DNA of 64,000 nucleotides. Origin: Clostridia bacterium (GTDB lineage: Bacteria > Bacillota > Clostridia > Oscillospirales > CAG-272). Numbering within the stretch: position 1 is the stretch's first letter; every line of letters begins with the position of its first letter. Where the stretch lies: positions 1 to 64,000 of the forward strand of contig JAFTJE010000019.1 of assembly GCA_017456545.1 (NCBI GenBank). The letters are read 5' to 3'. Below, piece after piece: positions 50,135-59,723 of this stretch. Both the position numbers and the translations under genes were made by a program. The notes beneath the pieces were generated by a model. That model ran no database searches. It was not told where the DNA came from and saw only the letters and a program-made list of their open reading frames with translations.

Positions 50135-52509
50135 TTTTCCACTCTCGCTTTTGCGTATCTGTGAATAATGGCTATTACCTCTTCCTCACAAAAAGCAATA
50201 TCCAATACATCAAATACGGTTTTTACGGGCATAAAGGTAATGTTCTTTTTTACCTCTTCGTCAATTTCCTCCAGGTTCTTTACATTACCGTGAGGAATAA
50301 TGATAGTCTTGACTCCTGCGGCATATGCTGCAAGAGTTTTTTCCTTAAGACCACCGATTGGCAATACCTTACCCCTTAAGGTAATTTCTCCGGTCATAGA
50401 GACATCACGCTTTACGGGACGCTTGGAGAGGGCACTGACAAGAGCAGTAGTCATAGTAACACCGGCACTGGGACCATCTTTAGGAACAGCTCCCTCGGGT
50501 GCATGTATGTGTATATCATATTTTTCATAGAAATCGGGGTCGATGCCCAATCTATCTGCGTTTTCACGGATAAAGCTTACAGCAATCTCAGCAGATTCCT
50601 TCATAACATCACCAAGGCTACCGGTAAGCTTAATTTTACCTGTACCCTTCATAACAGAGGCTTCCAGCTTAAGCAGGTCTCCGCCGATAGATGTATATGC
50701 CATACCGTTTACGACGCCTATTTCGTTTTCCTCGCTTATTTTTTCAGCCTCATATTTACGGCATCCGAGATATGTGGCAATATTATCCTCGGTAATCATT
50801 ACTGACTTTGCACCGTTTTCCACTATTTCCTTTGTAGCCTTTCTGCAAAGGGAAGCAATCTCTCTTTCAAGATTACGCACGCCTGCCTCAGCAGTATAGC
50901 CGTCACAAAGAGTGTATATAGCACCGTCAGATATTTTCAACTGACGCTTAGTAAGTCCGTGACGCTTCAGCTGCTTGGGAATAAGATGATTTCTTGCAAT
51001 GTGGAACTTTTCCGTTCTTGTATAGGATGAAAGCTCAATTATCTCCATTCTGTCGATTAAGGGCTTGGGAATATTATCAAGTGAGTTGGCAGTCGCTATG
51101 AACATACAGCGTGAAAGGTCTACATTCATTTCAACAAAGTGGTCTCGGAATGCCTTGTTCTGCTCACTGTCAAGAACCTCAAGCATAGCTGATGCGGGGT
51201 CTCCCCTCATATCCGAGGTCATTTTATCTATTTCATCGAATACCATTAAGGGATTAAGAGTCTTGCACTCACAAAGAGCATTTATAATTCTGCCGGGCAT
51301 AGCTCCCACATATGTTTTCCTGTGACCTCTTATTTCTGCCTCGTCCCTTATACCACCCAAGGAGACTCTGACATACTTACGCTTAAGAGCCTGAGCAATA
51401 GAAGAGCAGAGTGAGGTTTTTCCCACACCGGGAGGGCCTACAAGGCAAATAATCTGATTTTTTATATCGGGATTAAGCTCCTTTACAGCGATGAATTCAA
51501 GTATTCTTTCCTTAACCTTTTTAAGACCGTAGTGGTCGGCATCAAGAATTTTTCTTGCATTTTCAACGCTTGTGTTATCCTTTGAATAGGTGTTGAATGG
51601 GATTTCAAGACATGTTTCAAGGTATGTACGGAGCACCGTAGCCTCGGGAGAGCCGAAGGGAGCCTTATTAAACTTAGAAAGCTCCTTCAACAGCTTATTC
51701 TGTACCTCTTCGGGAAATTTTTTCTCCATAATAGCTTCATAGATTTCATCACTTTCACTCTGTGCATCGTTGCCAAGCTCAGACTGAATCACCTTGAGCT
51801 GCTCACGGAGAAAATAATCCTTTTGAGATTCCTCTACCTTAGCTTTGGTTTTCTTTCTAATGTCGTTTTCGAGCTTGAGCACCTTAGCCTCTCTTGAAAG
51901 AATTTTTATAAGGCTTTCGGCTCTTTCATATGGATTGAAATGCTCGAGTAAGAACTGCTTATCGGAAGCCTTAACAAGAATGTTAGAGGCGATAAAATCA
52001 CACATTTCGCTTATATTTTCGATAAAAATAAGCTTAGTCATAAAATCCTTTGACGGATAAGGGAAGAGAGAAATGAGGGCATCCGTTCTTTCTACAAGCA
52101 TACGGACGAGTGCCTCCTCCTTTTCCTTTGAGTATCCCTCTACATCCAGAGTACAGGAGGTTATATCACATTCATAATATCCACTAATCTGACGGATGCC
52201 TTCGGTCTTGGCACGGGCAATACCCTCTACCACAGCCTTTGTATTTCCGTCATTGCCCTTTACAATTTGCTTAATTTTAGCAACTGTACCGACATCAAAG
52301 ATATTTCCTTCTATTTTTTCCTCCTCGGAAGCGTCTATCTGTGCAACAAGATATATAAAAGAGCCTGTTTTTTGAGCAATTTCCACTGCGTTCTTGGAAA
52401 AAGAACGGGCAAGCTCAAGGCTGAGAGTCATTCCGGGAAATGCGACGATACCACGGAGTGCGACAGTAGGTAAAGTGTATCTTTCACATTTTTCATTCAT
52501 TATGGTCAT
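50131..52509 (-). CDS. lon: ATP-dependent protease La (Lon)
   Basis: Lon degrades misfolded and regulatory proteins in the cytoplasm. The 792-residue protein has the N-terminal LON domain (LPTVALRGIVAFPG), an AAA+ module (Walker A GPPGVGKTS, Walker B MVFDEIDKM) and the C-terminal serine protease with catalytic Ser in KDGPSAGVT and Lys in GGLKEKTLAA. The ATG at 52509 (MTIMNEK) has AAGGAAGG 7 nt upstream; the longer frame is not supported. It appears to head the nine-gene minus-strand run. A weak extended -10 (TGTTATACT) lies upstream; I see no CIRCE or CtsR-type operator. Confidence 0.95.
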   Translation of the reverse strand: MTIMNEKCERYTLPTVALRGIVAFPGMTLSLELARSFSKNAVEIAQKTGSFIYLVAQIDASEEEKIEGNIFDVGTVAKIKQIVKGNDGNTKAVVEGIARAKTEGIRQISGYYECDITSCTLDVEGYSKEKEEALVRMLVERTDALISLFPYPSKDFMTKLIFIENISEMCDFIASNILVKASDKQFLLEHFNPYERAESLIKILSREAKVLKLENDIRKKTKAKVEESQKDYFLREQLKVIQSELGNDAQSESDEIYEAIMEKKFPEEVQNKLLKELSKFNKAPFGSPEATVLRTYLETCLEIPFNTYSKDNTSVENARKILDADHYGLKKVKERILEFIAVKELNPDIKNQIICLVGPPGVGKTSLCSSIAQALKRKYVRVSLGGIRDEAEIRGHRKTYVGAMPGRIINALCECKTLNPLMVFDEIDKMTSDMRGDPASAMLEVLDSEQNKAFRDHFVEMNVDLSRCMFIATANSLDNIPKPLIDRMEIIELSSYTRTEKFHIARNHLIPKQLKRHGLTKRQLKISDGAIYTLCDGYTAEAGVRNLEREIASLCRKATKEIVENGAKSVMITEDNIATYLGCRKYEAEKISEENEIGVVNGMAYTSIGGDLLKLEASVMKGTGKIKLTGSLGDVMKESAEIAVSFIRENADRLGIDPDFYEKYDIHIHAPEGAVPKDGPSAGVTMTTALVSALSKRPVKRDVSMTGEITLRGKVLPIGGLKEKTLAAYAAGVKTIIIPHGNVKNLEEIDEEVKKNITFMPVKTVFDVLDIAFCEEEVIAIIHRYAKARVEK

Positions 52510-52629
52510 TTTGGTTCCTTCCTTGGCAGAAATGCGTGGAATTTTGCTATATGCATACTGCCTTAGAGTAAAGTATAACATAAAATATATTATTTTTCTA
52601 TAATATTTTGAAAATTTTATAAAAAATAT

Positions 52630-52658
52630 TTGACTTGCCGGAGAATGTATTGTAAAAT
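52630..52658 (+). promoter_or_regulatory. Promoter of GNAT-rqcH transcript
   Basis: TTGACT (52630-52635), a 17-bp spacer and TAAAAT (52653-52658). Confidence 0.7.
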
Positions 52659-52679
52659 AAGTGGAAAGAGGTGATTATC

Positions 52680-53366
52680 TTGATAAGAACTGTTGATAAA
52701 AAAACAGAGAGGTATCTGTTTGACACTCATTCGGAGTCACTTATACCCTTTGAGGTTACCGTAAGGGACGACGATATAACCGTTGAGGTTTTCAAAAGGG
52801 TAAAGAGGGTAGGTAAGGAGTTTTATAAATTATTCAAAAACAATCCCTTTTCTGCCGAAGCCATAGATTTTATCCATAACTCCTTAAGGGACAGGGTAGA
52901 GGAGTGGGGATATTTTACCGATGATATAATGGAAGGTCATATTGTAACCTATATTGCAAAAAGCTGGGATGAGAGCATCATACTTGATTCGACTCTTGGA
53001 GTATATTCTGCCGATGGGTATGAAAATCTGACAGAATACGAGCTTGAGCCTCTTGACTCAAATGGAAATGAGGTTTATTTTGTAACTGTAATAGATGGAA
53101 GAATTGTATCCGTATGTGAAACAAACTCATCGGATGCTTTTATTGGAGCAAAGGAAATTAATGTGTATACAAGCCCGGAATACCGAGGAAGGGGCTATGG
53201 GGCATCCAATGTTTCTGCTATGATAAAGCATTACCTAACAATGGGAGAAAGGGTAGCTTATACCTCGAGAAAGGATAACATTCCCTCTTGTAAAACAGCA
53301 GAGAAATGCGGTCTTGAAAGGATAGCAGAAACATTTTATTACATTTGCTATGCTAAGGAGGAATAG
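52680..53366 (+). CDS. GNAT-family N-acetyltransferase
   Basis: The 228-residue protein has a C-terminal GNAT fold (about 130-225) with the acetyl-CoA-binding motif EYRGRGYGASN and the late motif NIPSCKTAEKCGLERI. The N-terminal 125 residues are an extra alpha/beta part. TTG at 52680 is chosen because AAAGAGGTG lies 6-7 nt upstream; a longer GTG start is inside that site. The acceptor is unknown. It is 9 bp before rqcH. Confidence 0.83.
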   Translation: MIRTVDKKTERYLFDTHSESLIPFEVTVRDDDITVEVFKRVKRVGKEFYKLFKNNPFSAEAIDFIHNSLRDRVEEWGYFTDDIMEGHIVTYIAKSWDESIILDSTLGVYSADGYENLTEYELEPLDSNGNEVYFVTVIDGRIVSVCETNSSDAFIGAKEINVYTSPEYRGRGYGASNVSAMIKHYLTMGERVAYTSRKDNIPSCKTAEKCGLERIAETFYYICYAKEE

Positions 53367-53375
53367 GAGAATAAA

Positions 53376-55124
53376 ATGGCATTTGATGCAATAATGATGG
53401 GAGCCATTGCAAGGGAAATATCGACACAGGGTCCCATGAAAATTGAAAAAATATATCAGCCTGCAGCAGATGAAATAGTGATGCTTTTAAGGTCTGCAAG
53501 AGAAAATCATAAGCTTCTTATAAACGCAGGGTCCAATTATCCGAGAATCAATTTTACATCTTCTCAATCCGATAATCCTGCCAAGGCACCGATGTTTTGT
53601 ATGCTCCTTCGTAAGCATCTTGCAGGTGCTAAGCTTATCACAGTCTCACAGGATGAGCTGGAAAGAGTGTGCTTTATAGAGCTTGAGGCATATGATGAGA
53701 TGGGCTTTAAGTCGATGAAATATCTGATTTGCGAGATAATGGGTAAGTATGCAAATATAATTCTTGCTGATAAGGATAAAAGAATCATATCCGCCTTAAA
53801 GCCAATTGATTTTTCGGCAAGTACGGTAAGACAGATTCTCCCCGGGCTTACTTATGAGATGCCACCCAAACAAAATAAGCTTGACCCCACAAAGGTAACA
53901 AGAGAAGAGCTTACGGAGCTTTTTAATGGGGCAAGTAAGGAAATACGATGCGATAAATTTATTGCAAATTCCTTTATGGGTATGGCAATATCCACAGCAA
54001 GACAGATTGCATTTATGTGTGGAAAAAGTATAGACTGTACTCTTGAAAATATAAAATTATCCACACTCCTACCTGCATTTTTTGATATAATGGAAAAATT
54101 CAAGCAGGGACTTCTTACGCCGTATATCATTTACGATAAATCCGGAGCACCGGTTGAGTATTCATATATTCCACTTGAATACTTCGGCAGTGAGTATAAG
54201 TGCCATAGTGTAGAAAGCTTTTCCTGTGCACTCGATTTATTTTATCTGAAAAAGAGTAAGAATGAAAGGATGCGTCAGCGTTCCTCGGATATTTTAAGAC
54301 TTCTTACCAATGCCGAGAGCCGAATAACAAAAAAAATCTCTATTCATCACTCTGATTTGGCAAGGTGTGAGGAAAGCGAGAGCTATAAGCTTTGTGGGGA
54401 TCTTATTACAGCCAACATTTACTTAATGAAGCGTGGACAGGATAAGATTACCGTATGCAATTATTACGAAGAGAGCTGTCCGAATATAGATATTGCCCTC
54501 GATATAAGACTTACACCGGCACAAAACGCCCAGGCGTACTACAAAAAGTACAACAAGGCTAAAAAAGCTAAAACCGAGTTGGCAAGGCAAATAGAGCTGG
54601 CAGAGGCAGAGCTTGAATATATAGGTACGGTTTTTGATTCTTTAACAAGGGCAGAAACAGAAAATGATCTTAATGAAATCAGGGACGAGCTTTATCATAG
54701 TGGATACGCCTCCAGAATGAAAAATTACACAGCTGTTAAGCAAACAGCCTCTAAACCGCTAAGATTTATTACCTCGGGTGGGTATCACATTTACTGCGGT
54801 AAAAACAACAGGCAGAATGATTATGTAACCACTAAGCTATCAGCAAAGACGGATTGGTGGTTCCATGTAAAAAATCTTCCGGGCTCCCATGTTTTGATGC
54901 AGACCAATGGAGAAGAGCCATCTGAAAAGGATTTTACAGAGGCTGCTGAGATTGCTGCACTGTATTCCAAAGCAGAGGGAAACAATATTGCTGTTGACTA
55001 TACCCAGGTTAAATATGTAAAAAAACCCACGGGGTCAAAGCCCGGATTTGTCATATATAATGTGAACTGGACTGCCTATGTTTCTCCCGATGAAAAGAGA
55101 ATAGAATCAATGAGAATAAAATAA
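53376..55124 (+). CDS. rqcH: Ribosome quality control protein RqcH (NFACT family)
   Basis: RqcH binds obstructed 50S subunits and adds C-terminal alanine tails that mark stalled nascent chains for degradation. The 582-residue protein has the NFACT-N domain (MAFDAIMMGAIARE..., DEIVMLLRS), a long coiled-coil middle (about 275-430) and the NFACT-R domain with DWWFHVKNLPGSHVLM and NNIAVDYTQVKYVKKP. Older annotations call it fibronectin-binding protein. Ribosome binding site AGGAGAATAAA lies before the ATG. Confidence 0.95.
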   Translation: MAFDAIMMGAIAREISTQGPMKIEKIYQPAADEIVMLLRSARENHKLLINAGSNYPRINFTSSQSDNPAKAPMFCMLLRKHLAGAKLITVSQDELERVCFIELEAYDEMGFKSMKYLICEIMGKYANIILADKDKRIISALKPIDFSASTVRQILPGLTYEMPPKQNKLDPTKVTREELTELFNGASKEIRCDKFIANSFMGMAISTARQIAFMCGKSIDCTLENIKLSTLLPAFFDIMEKFKQGLLTPYIIYDKSGAPVEYSYIPLEYFGSEYKCHSVESFSCALDLFYLKKSKNERMRQRSSDILRLLTNAESRITKKISIHHSDLARCEESESYKLCGDLITANIYLMKRGQDKITVCNYYEESCPNIDIALDIRLTPAQNAQAYYKKYNKAKKAKTELARQIELAEAELEYIGTVFDSLTRAETENDLNEIRDELYHSGYASRMKNYTAVKQTASKPLRFITSGGYHIYCGKNNRQNDYVTTKLSAKTDWWFHVKNLPGSHVLMQTNGEEPSEKDFTEAAEIAALYSKAEGNNIAVDYTQVKYVKKPTGSKPGFVIYNVNWTAYVSPDEKRIESMRIK

Positions 55125-55130
55125 AATAAG

Positions 55131-55165
55131 ACACGCCATGGAGTAAAAACCCCGATGGCGTGTTT
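55131..55165. terminator. Bidirectional terminator between rqcH and SLH gene
   Basis: The 9-bp arms ACACGCCAT/ATGGCGTGT enclose 15 nt, with TTTGCTTT on the plus side and CTTATTTTATTTT on the minus side. Confidence 0.8.
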
Positions 55166-55176
55166 GCTTTATAGCT

Positions 55177-56454
55177 TTAATGCTTTATTTTACCCTGATA
55201 TTCCAGAAGGGACATAAGTATCTGTGCCGTCTGCTCACGGGTAAGGGGAGAGGATGGATTAATTTTTCCGTTTGTCTTTGATATTATACCTAATTCGTAA
55301 AGAGCCTCAATGGCACTTCTTGCCCAATCGGGTATTTCACTGTCATCGTGGAACACGGTCATAGAGCTTTCAGAATCTGCACCTATTATTCTGTTTATGA
55401 TTACAGCTGCCTCAGCCGTTGATACTGTTCCTTTTGGATTTATATAAACACCCTCAGCCTTTCGTTCTCCTTCAATAATTCCAAGAGAAAAGGCTGCCTC
55501 CAGATATCCCTTGTATTGACTTGATATATCCTTGTCATCAGCAAATCTTGTAGTTTCAATAACCGGTACATCCTTTGCTCCCATAGCACGCATTACAAGG
55601 GTGATAAATTCCTCTCTTGTGATTTTTGATTTGGGGTCAAATGATACGGTGCCGTCCTTATTGGAGGATGCATTCATAAGCTGATATTCTGTGACTATTA
55701 TTGCAGCATTTTGTGCTGGGCTGTCCTTCATATCGGAAAAAACAAGCTTTGATTTAAGTTTTTCTATCTTAATATTTACATTTATGTTTTCTGAGTAATT
55801 GCCATAGCTGTCACGCACACGGTATGTGAAGGTATCGTTTCCCGTAGCACCATCATAGGGAGTGTATTTATAGTCACCTGTGGATGTATTTATAATTTTT
55901 ACAAGTCCCTTTTCGGGCAGTGATACTATTTCGTATTTCAATCCGTCTCCATCGGGGTCATATCCGGAAAGGACTCCGTAAGTGGATATATCTGTTTGTG
56001 TCCAGGCATAAACCTCATTTCCGTTTGTTGCAACAGGAGAATAGTTAACGCTTTTTGTTATTTTCAGGTTACAGCAGATTTCATAGCCTGCCGAGTCAGG
56101 AGAGAACACAAAGGAGCATGCACTGTCACTTGAGGACTTGGGTATAAATTTTAATGTGTCAAAATCCTCTCTGTAAATTACTTGGTTTTCCACAACATAA
56201 AGATTTCCAAGCATGAGCCTGCCATTTTCCTCACTAGGCAGAGCTTTTACGGTTATGGATTTCGCATTTGTGCCTAAGGCCATATCAAAATCGTTTACAT
56301 CAAATTCGATTTCTCCCTCAAATACAGTTGCCGATTTTATCATTTCGTTTTCGTATGCAATAACATCAAGGGCAGGAGATACCCTTTCCGATGCAAATAT
56401 TCCAAGTGCCATCATAAGAGCACATATTGGAATAAAAAATAATACCTTTTTCAT
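55177..56454 (-). CDS. Secreted S-layer homology protein with Ig/cadherin-like domain
   Basis: The 425-residue protein has a signal peptide (MKKVLFFIPICALMMALGIFA) and a middle beta-sandwich domain of the tandem cadherin/Big type (about 145-235: PDGDGLKYEIVSLPEKG, YTPYDGATGNDTFTYRV). Three C-terminal SLH modules follow (about 245-420: ITREEFITLVMRAMG, INPKGTVSTAEAAVIINRI, INPSSPLTREQTAQILM). SLH modules usually anchor proteins to secondary wall polymer, so it is a surface structural or sensing protein. The ATG at 56454 has GGAGG 6 nt upstream. It is monocistronic and divergent from mecA. Confidence 0.9.
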   Translation of the reverse strand: MKKVLFFIPICALMMALGIFASERVSPALDVIAYENEMIKSATVFEGEIEFDVNDFDMALGTNAKSITVKALPSEENGRLMLGNLYVVENQVIYREDFDTLKFIPKSSSDSACSFVFSPDSAGYEICCNLKITKSVNYSPVATNGNEVYAWTQTDISTYGVLSGYDPDGDGLKYEIVSLPEKGLVKIINTSTGDYKYTPYDGATGNDTFTYRVRDSYGNYSENINVNIKIEKLKSKLVFSDMKDSPAQNAAIIVTEYQLMNASSNKDGTVSFDPKSKITREEFITLVMRAMGAKDVPVIETTRFADDKDISSQYKGYLEAAFSLGIIEGERKAEGVYINPKGTVSTAEAAVIINRIIGADSESSMTVFHDDSEIPDWARSAIEALYELGIISKTNGKINPSSPLTREQTAQILMSLLEYQGKIKH

Positions 56455-56553
56455 TTTTGCCTCCATTATCCTTTACTATTGCATACATATTCGCATTTTT
56501 TACAAAAAATTACCGTACAGATAAAAAAATACATATTTTGAACATATTGTTCC

Positions 56554-56583
56554 TTGCACAAAAGATTTGATTTGATATATAAT
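56554..56583 (+). promoter_or_regulatory. Promoter of mecA
   Basis: TTGCAC (56554-56559), an 18-bp spacer and TATAAT (56578-56583). A GAACA/TGTTC inverted repeat (56540-56552) sits directly upstream. Confidence 0.65.
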
Positions 56584-56604
56584 GTTACTAACGGAGTGAT
56601 GAAT

Positions 56605-57180
56605 ATGGAAATTATTAAAATAAACTACAAGGCAATAAAGGTTATCCTTAAAAAAGAAGAGTGTGAAAAGTATGAATTTATAAGTGGAGAGAGTATATCA
56701 GACCGGGTTATGCTAATGTCACTTGACAGTCTGCTATTAGAGATAAAGGAAAGAGAATCGATAGATTTGATGAACGGAAAGCTTTTGGTACAGATTTACC
56801 CTACAAAAAATTCTGGGTGTGAGATTTACATATGCGATACAGAGGAGGACAAATTGTATAGGGATAAAGGGGCACAGACAGGAATAAAAAAAGCAACATC
56901 GTGCACCGGAATTTACAGATTTGACTCTATCAATAAGCTTCTTAATGCATGTTGTCGCCTGGCTGATTTTATAGATGATGAAGCATCTCAGGTGTACTAT
57001 GACAGTTGTAATGAACGGTACTATCTTGTCAGCACCGGAATAGCACCGAGAGAGCTTCGCTTTGCATTTCTTAATGAATATGCTAAGCAAATCAAATTAC
57101 CTTACATACACCATATCAGAGAGCATTTAAGGTGCATTTGCTACAAAAATGCCATTAAAACAATGTCTTCGTTGGCATGA
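56605..57180 (+). CDS. mecA: Adaptor protein MecA family
   Basis: The 191-residue protein looks like MecA, which delivers substrates to the ClpC-ClpP protease. The N-terminal part (MEIIKINYKAIKVILKKEEC) and the C-terminal region (RFDSINKLLNACCRLAD, YYDSCNERYYLVS, FLNEYAKQI) follow the family pattern. The start at 56605 is used because ACGGAG lies 8 nt upstream; earlier in-frame starts fall in the promoter. It is monocistronic. ClpC itself is not in the window. Confidence 0.8.
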   Translation: MEIIKINYKAIKVILKKEECEKYEFISGESISDRVMLMSLDSLLLEIKERESIDLMNGKLLVQIYPTKNSGCEIYICDTEEDKLYRDKGAQTGIKKATSCTGIYRFDSINKLLNACCRLADFIDDEASQVYYDSCNERYYLVSTGIAPRELRFAFLNEYAKQIKLPYIHHIREHLRCICYKNAIKTMSSLA

Positions 57181-57211
57181 TAACAATAATTAATGTACAA
57201 AAATTATAAAT

Positions 57212-57237
57212 AAGAGTGATTTTTTTCACTCTTTTTT
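57212..57237 (+). terminator. Terminator after mecA
   Basis: The arms AAGAGTGA/TCACTCTT with a T6 loop are followed by TTTT. Confidence 0.85.
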
Positions 57238-57238
57238 G

Positions 57239-57267
57239 TTTACATGTAAAAAAAATTGTGTTATAAT
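57239..57267 (+). promoter_or_regulatory. Promoter of MacB-like pair
   Basis: TTTACA (57239-57244), a 17-bp spacer and TATAAT (57262-57267) with extended TGT. The leader to 57428 is about 155 nt, AT-rich, and shows no structure I recognise. Confidence 0.7.
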
Positions 57268-57428
57268 GAACAATGTTGAGTTTTGTGTAACCTTAACTAT
57301 TAATATATTGTTTATATTATTGGGTTAACTGAAAATCAGCTGCTTTTACGAAAATTATTACAATTCTATGATAATTTTATTACATTTAAGGGTTAAAATG
57401 GGTATATACAAAGAACAGGAGAAAAAGT

Positions 57429-59723
57429 ATGGAAGTATTGAAGCTTGAAAAGGTGTCTAAATTTTACACCTCCAAAACAAGCGTTGTAATGGGTCTTTCT
57501 AATGTAAATCTTTCATTCAGTGTGGGTGAATTTGTGGCTATTACAGGTGAAAGCGGAAGTGGAAAATCCACATTGGCTCATATACTTGGTGGCATTATAC
57601 CTTATGAATCCGGTGAGCTGTATATTAATGGCTCTCCTACTTCTCATTATGATGCATCGGATTGGGAAAGATATCGCCGTGACCTTATCAGCTTTATTTC
57701 TCAGAGCTATGGTGTTCTTGTCGGAAATACAGTTCTTGAGAATGTTGAGGCTGCATTACGCTTTGGTGGCTTAGATAAGGATGAAACAAGAAAAAGAGCT
57801 CTTGAAATTTTGAAAGAGGTTGATCTTTTACATATTAAATCCCGTAAGGCAGGTAAGCTTTCCAGTGGACAAAAGCAGCGTTTATCGATTGCCCGTGCAC
57901 TTGCCAAGCCGTCAAGAATTCTTATAGCAGACGAGCCTACAGGTAATCTTGATGCAGAAAACAGCGAAAAGATTATTGAGCTTTTGCACAAGGCATCAAA
58001 GGACAGACTTGTTATCATCATTACTCATGAGTTCTCAGAGGTAGAGAATTATGCTACAAGGCGTATAATACTCTCTGATGCGTCTGTTGTAACCGATGCA
58101 CCGATAAATCAGGGTAAAGAAAAAGAAAGCTCTGCAGATGTTACTGAGGCACGCAAGACTCCACATACAGGGGTTAAGAAAGCATCTAAGGATAAAAAAT
58201 CACTGGCACCCTATGTTACTAAGCTTACTGTTAAGTCCCGTCCCGTTTTTTCAGCAATTATTTGTATATTTTTAGCGATTACATCTCTTATAACCTTTGT
58301 ATTTCTCGGAACCTTTACTGTGTCACTTGATGATTCCAATACAAAGATATATGACTCTTCAGCCTTCCTTAACGGAGATTCCTCACGACTTGTCGTGCTG
58401 AAAAATGATGGCACAGCGTTTACAGAAAGTGATTTTAACAATATGCTTGATGTAAGCTATGTTAAGGATGCAGAGGAATGGGGAAGTATTTATGATACTA
58501 ACTATTACTACAGAGAAGATCTGGATTACAGAACGCAACAGGTGATAGAGGAGGGAAAGAACAATAACAGCTACGGCTCCAGCGAATTCTTTGTCGTAGA
58601 TGTTGTAACATTCCTTTATGACGGACTTTATATGTCAACAGTACCCAAGGTGGGCAGGGATATAATTGAGGACGGCAGAGCACCTGTCGGAATGTATGAG
58701 GTGCTTTCCGCAGACCCCGAGCACAAGGTTGGCGATAAGGTAACTGTACATATCAGAAACAGAAACAACTGGGTACAGGGCTCGTACATCACATTAAACT
58801 TAACTGTAGTGGGCACAACAGACTACGGTCACGGACTCTATTTCTCTGATAAAATGGCAAACTTTATAGACACATCCTGCTTTTTTACCGAGCCCGGCGA
58901 TGTGCTTTTCATTCCCTACAAGGAGGGAGTATTTGAGATTGCTCAATCAAAGGACGAAATTACCGAATTTAATGAAACAGATGTTTTCTTCCCCGGTAAT
59001 GAGGCAGATAACCCCAGAGATATAGGTAATAAAAAATATTTTAATCAGTTTGAGCAAGGCACCATCAGCCTTAAATACACTGCTATTTTCAATTGTAATA
59101 ACAAAAAGGTTTATGTAGTCCATGAGAATGTTTATGATGCTTATATGCCTCAGAAATATTCCAATCAGGCTACAGTACATATTAAAGATTATTCATATAC
59201 TGACCGAGTAATTGCTGACTTGACAGAAAAAGGATATACAGTATTCTCACCCTTCAGATTAGGTGCGGTAACTGAGGACGAGGAGCTCTCCTCCGAGCGT
59301 ACAGTAACCCTTGCGATTTGTCTTGCTGCATTTGCACTTACAACAGTTCTTCAGCTTATTCTTCTTAAGGCAATGTTCAATTCTATAAGCATTCATTATA
59401 AGCTTATGTCAAATATAGGACTTACCTCCCATGTTGCATATTGGTCAATCGGGCTTATGTTCCTCATATATACCCTTATAAGCGAGGTAATAGGCTTCGG
59501 TATAGTATTGATTTTGAATGCGATAGGACTCAAATATGTGGTAGACATATTCAAATATCTTGATGTGGGTACTATAATTGTTCTTATACTTGTTCATTTC
59601 GCTATTTGTACCATATCCTTCCTTTCTGTACGCAAGTCAGTTAAAAAGCAGGTTTTTGCAACAGAAAAAGCAGATGAAGATTTAGATTTTACACAAATGG
59701 AGGAGGTAGAGGCTAATGATTAA
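57429..59723 (+). CDS. MacB-like ABC transporter, ATPase fused to FtsX-type permease (subunit 1)
   Basis: The 764-residue protein has an N-terminal LolD-type ATPase (about 1-225) with Walker A GESGSGKST, signature LSSGQKQR, Walker [16 protein letters not shown] and H-loop ITHEFSE. The permease part has one membrane helix (about 275-297), a large extracytoplasmic domain and three helices at the C-terminus (about 635-750), the MacB/FtsX layout. Such type VII systems act as mechanotransducers or exporters of peptides and lipoproteins rather than passing substrate through the membrane. The signature serine in place of Gly (LSSGQ) is a small deviation. It overlaps the next gene by 8 bp. Substrate unknown. 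Confidence 0.88.
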   Translation: MEVLKLEKVSKFYTSKTSVVMGLSNVNLSFSVGEFVAITGESGSGKSTLAHILGGIIPYESGELYINGSPTSHYDASDWERYRRDLISFISQSYGVLVGNTVLENVEAALRFGGLDKDETRKRALEILKEVDLLHIKSRKAGKLSSGQKQRLSIARALAKPSRILIADEPTGNLDAENSEKIIELLHKASKDRLVIIITHEFSEVENYATRRIILSDASVVTDAPINQGKEKESSADVTEARKTPHTGVKKASKDKKSLAPYVTKLTVKSRPVFSAIICIFLAITSLITFVFLGTFTVSLDDSNTKIYDSSAFLNGDSSRLVVLKNDGTAFTESDFNNMLDVSYVKDAEEWGSIYDTNYYYREDLDYRTQQVIEEGKNNNSYGSSEFFVVDVVTFLYDGLYMSTVPKVGRDIIEDGRAPVGMYEVLSADPEHKVGDKVTVHIRNRNNWVQGSYITLNLTVVGTTDYGHGLYFSDKMANFIDTSCFFTEPGDVLFIPYKEGVFEIAQSKDEITEFNETDVFFPGNEADNPRDIGNKKYFNQFEQGTISLKYTAIFNCNNKKVYVVHENVYDAYMPQKYSNQATVHIKDYSYTDRVIADLTEKGYTVFSPFRLGAVTEDEELSSERTVTLAICLAAFALTTVLQLILLKAMFNSISIHYKLMSNIGLTSHVAYWSIGLMFLIYTLISEVIGFGIVLILNAIGLKYVVDIFKYLDVGTIIVLILVHFAICTISFLSVRKSVKKQVFATEKADEDLDFTQMEEVEAND

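Noticed and set aside
52509..52600. CIRCE or CtsR operator before lon
   Set aside because: No TTAGCACTC-type inverted repeat or GGTCAAA repeats are present; only a weak extended -10 was found.
56540..56552. SOS/LexA-like box GAACATATTGTTC before mecA
   Set aside because: The GAAC and GTTC halves are 5 bp apart, whereas the Gram-positive LexA box has 4; it is kept only as an inverted repeat next to the promoter.
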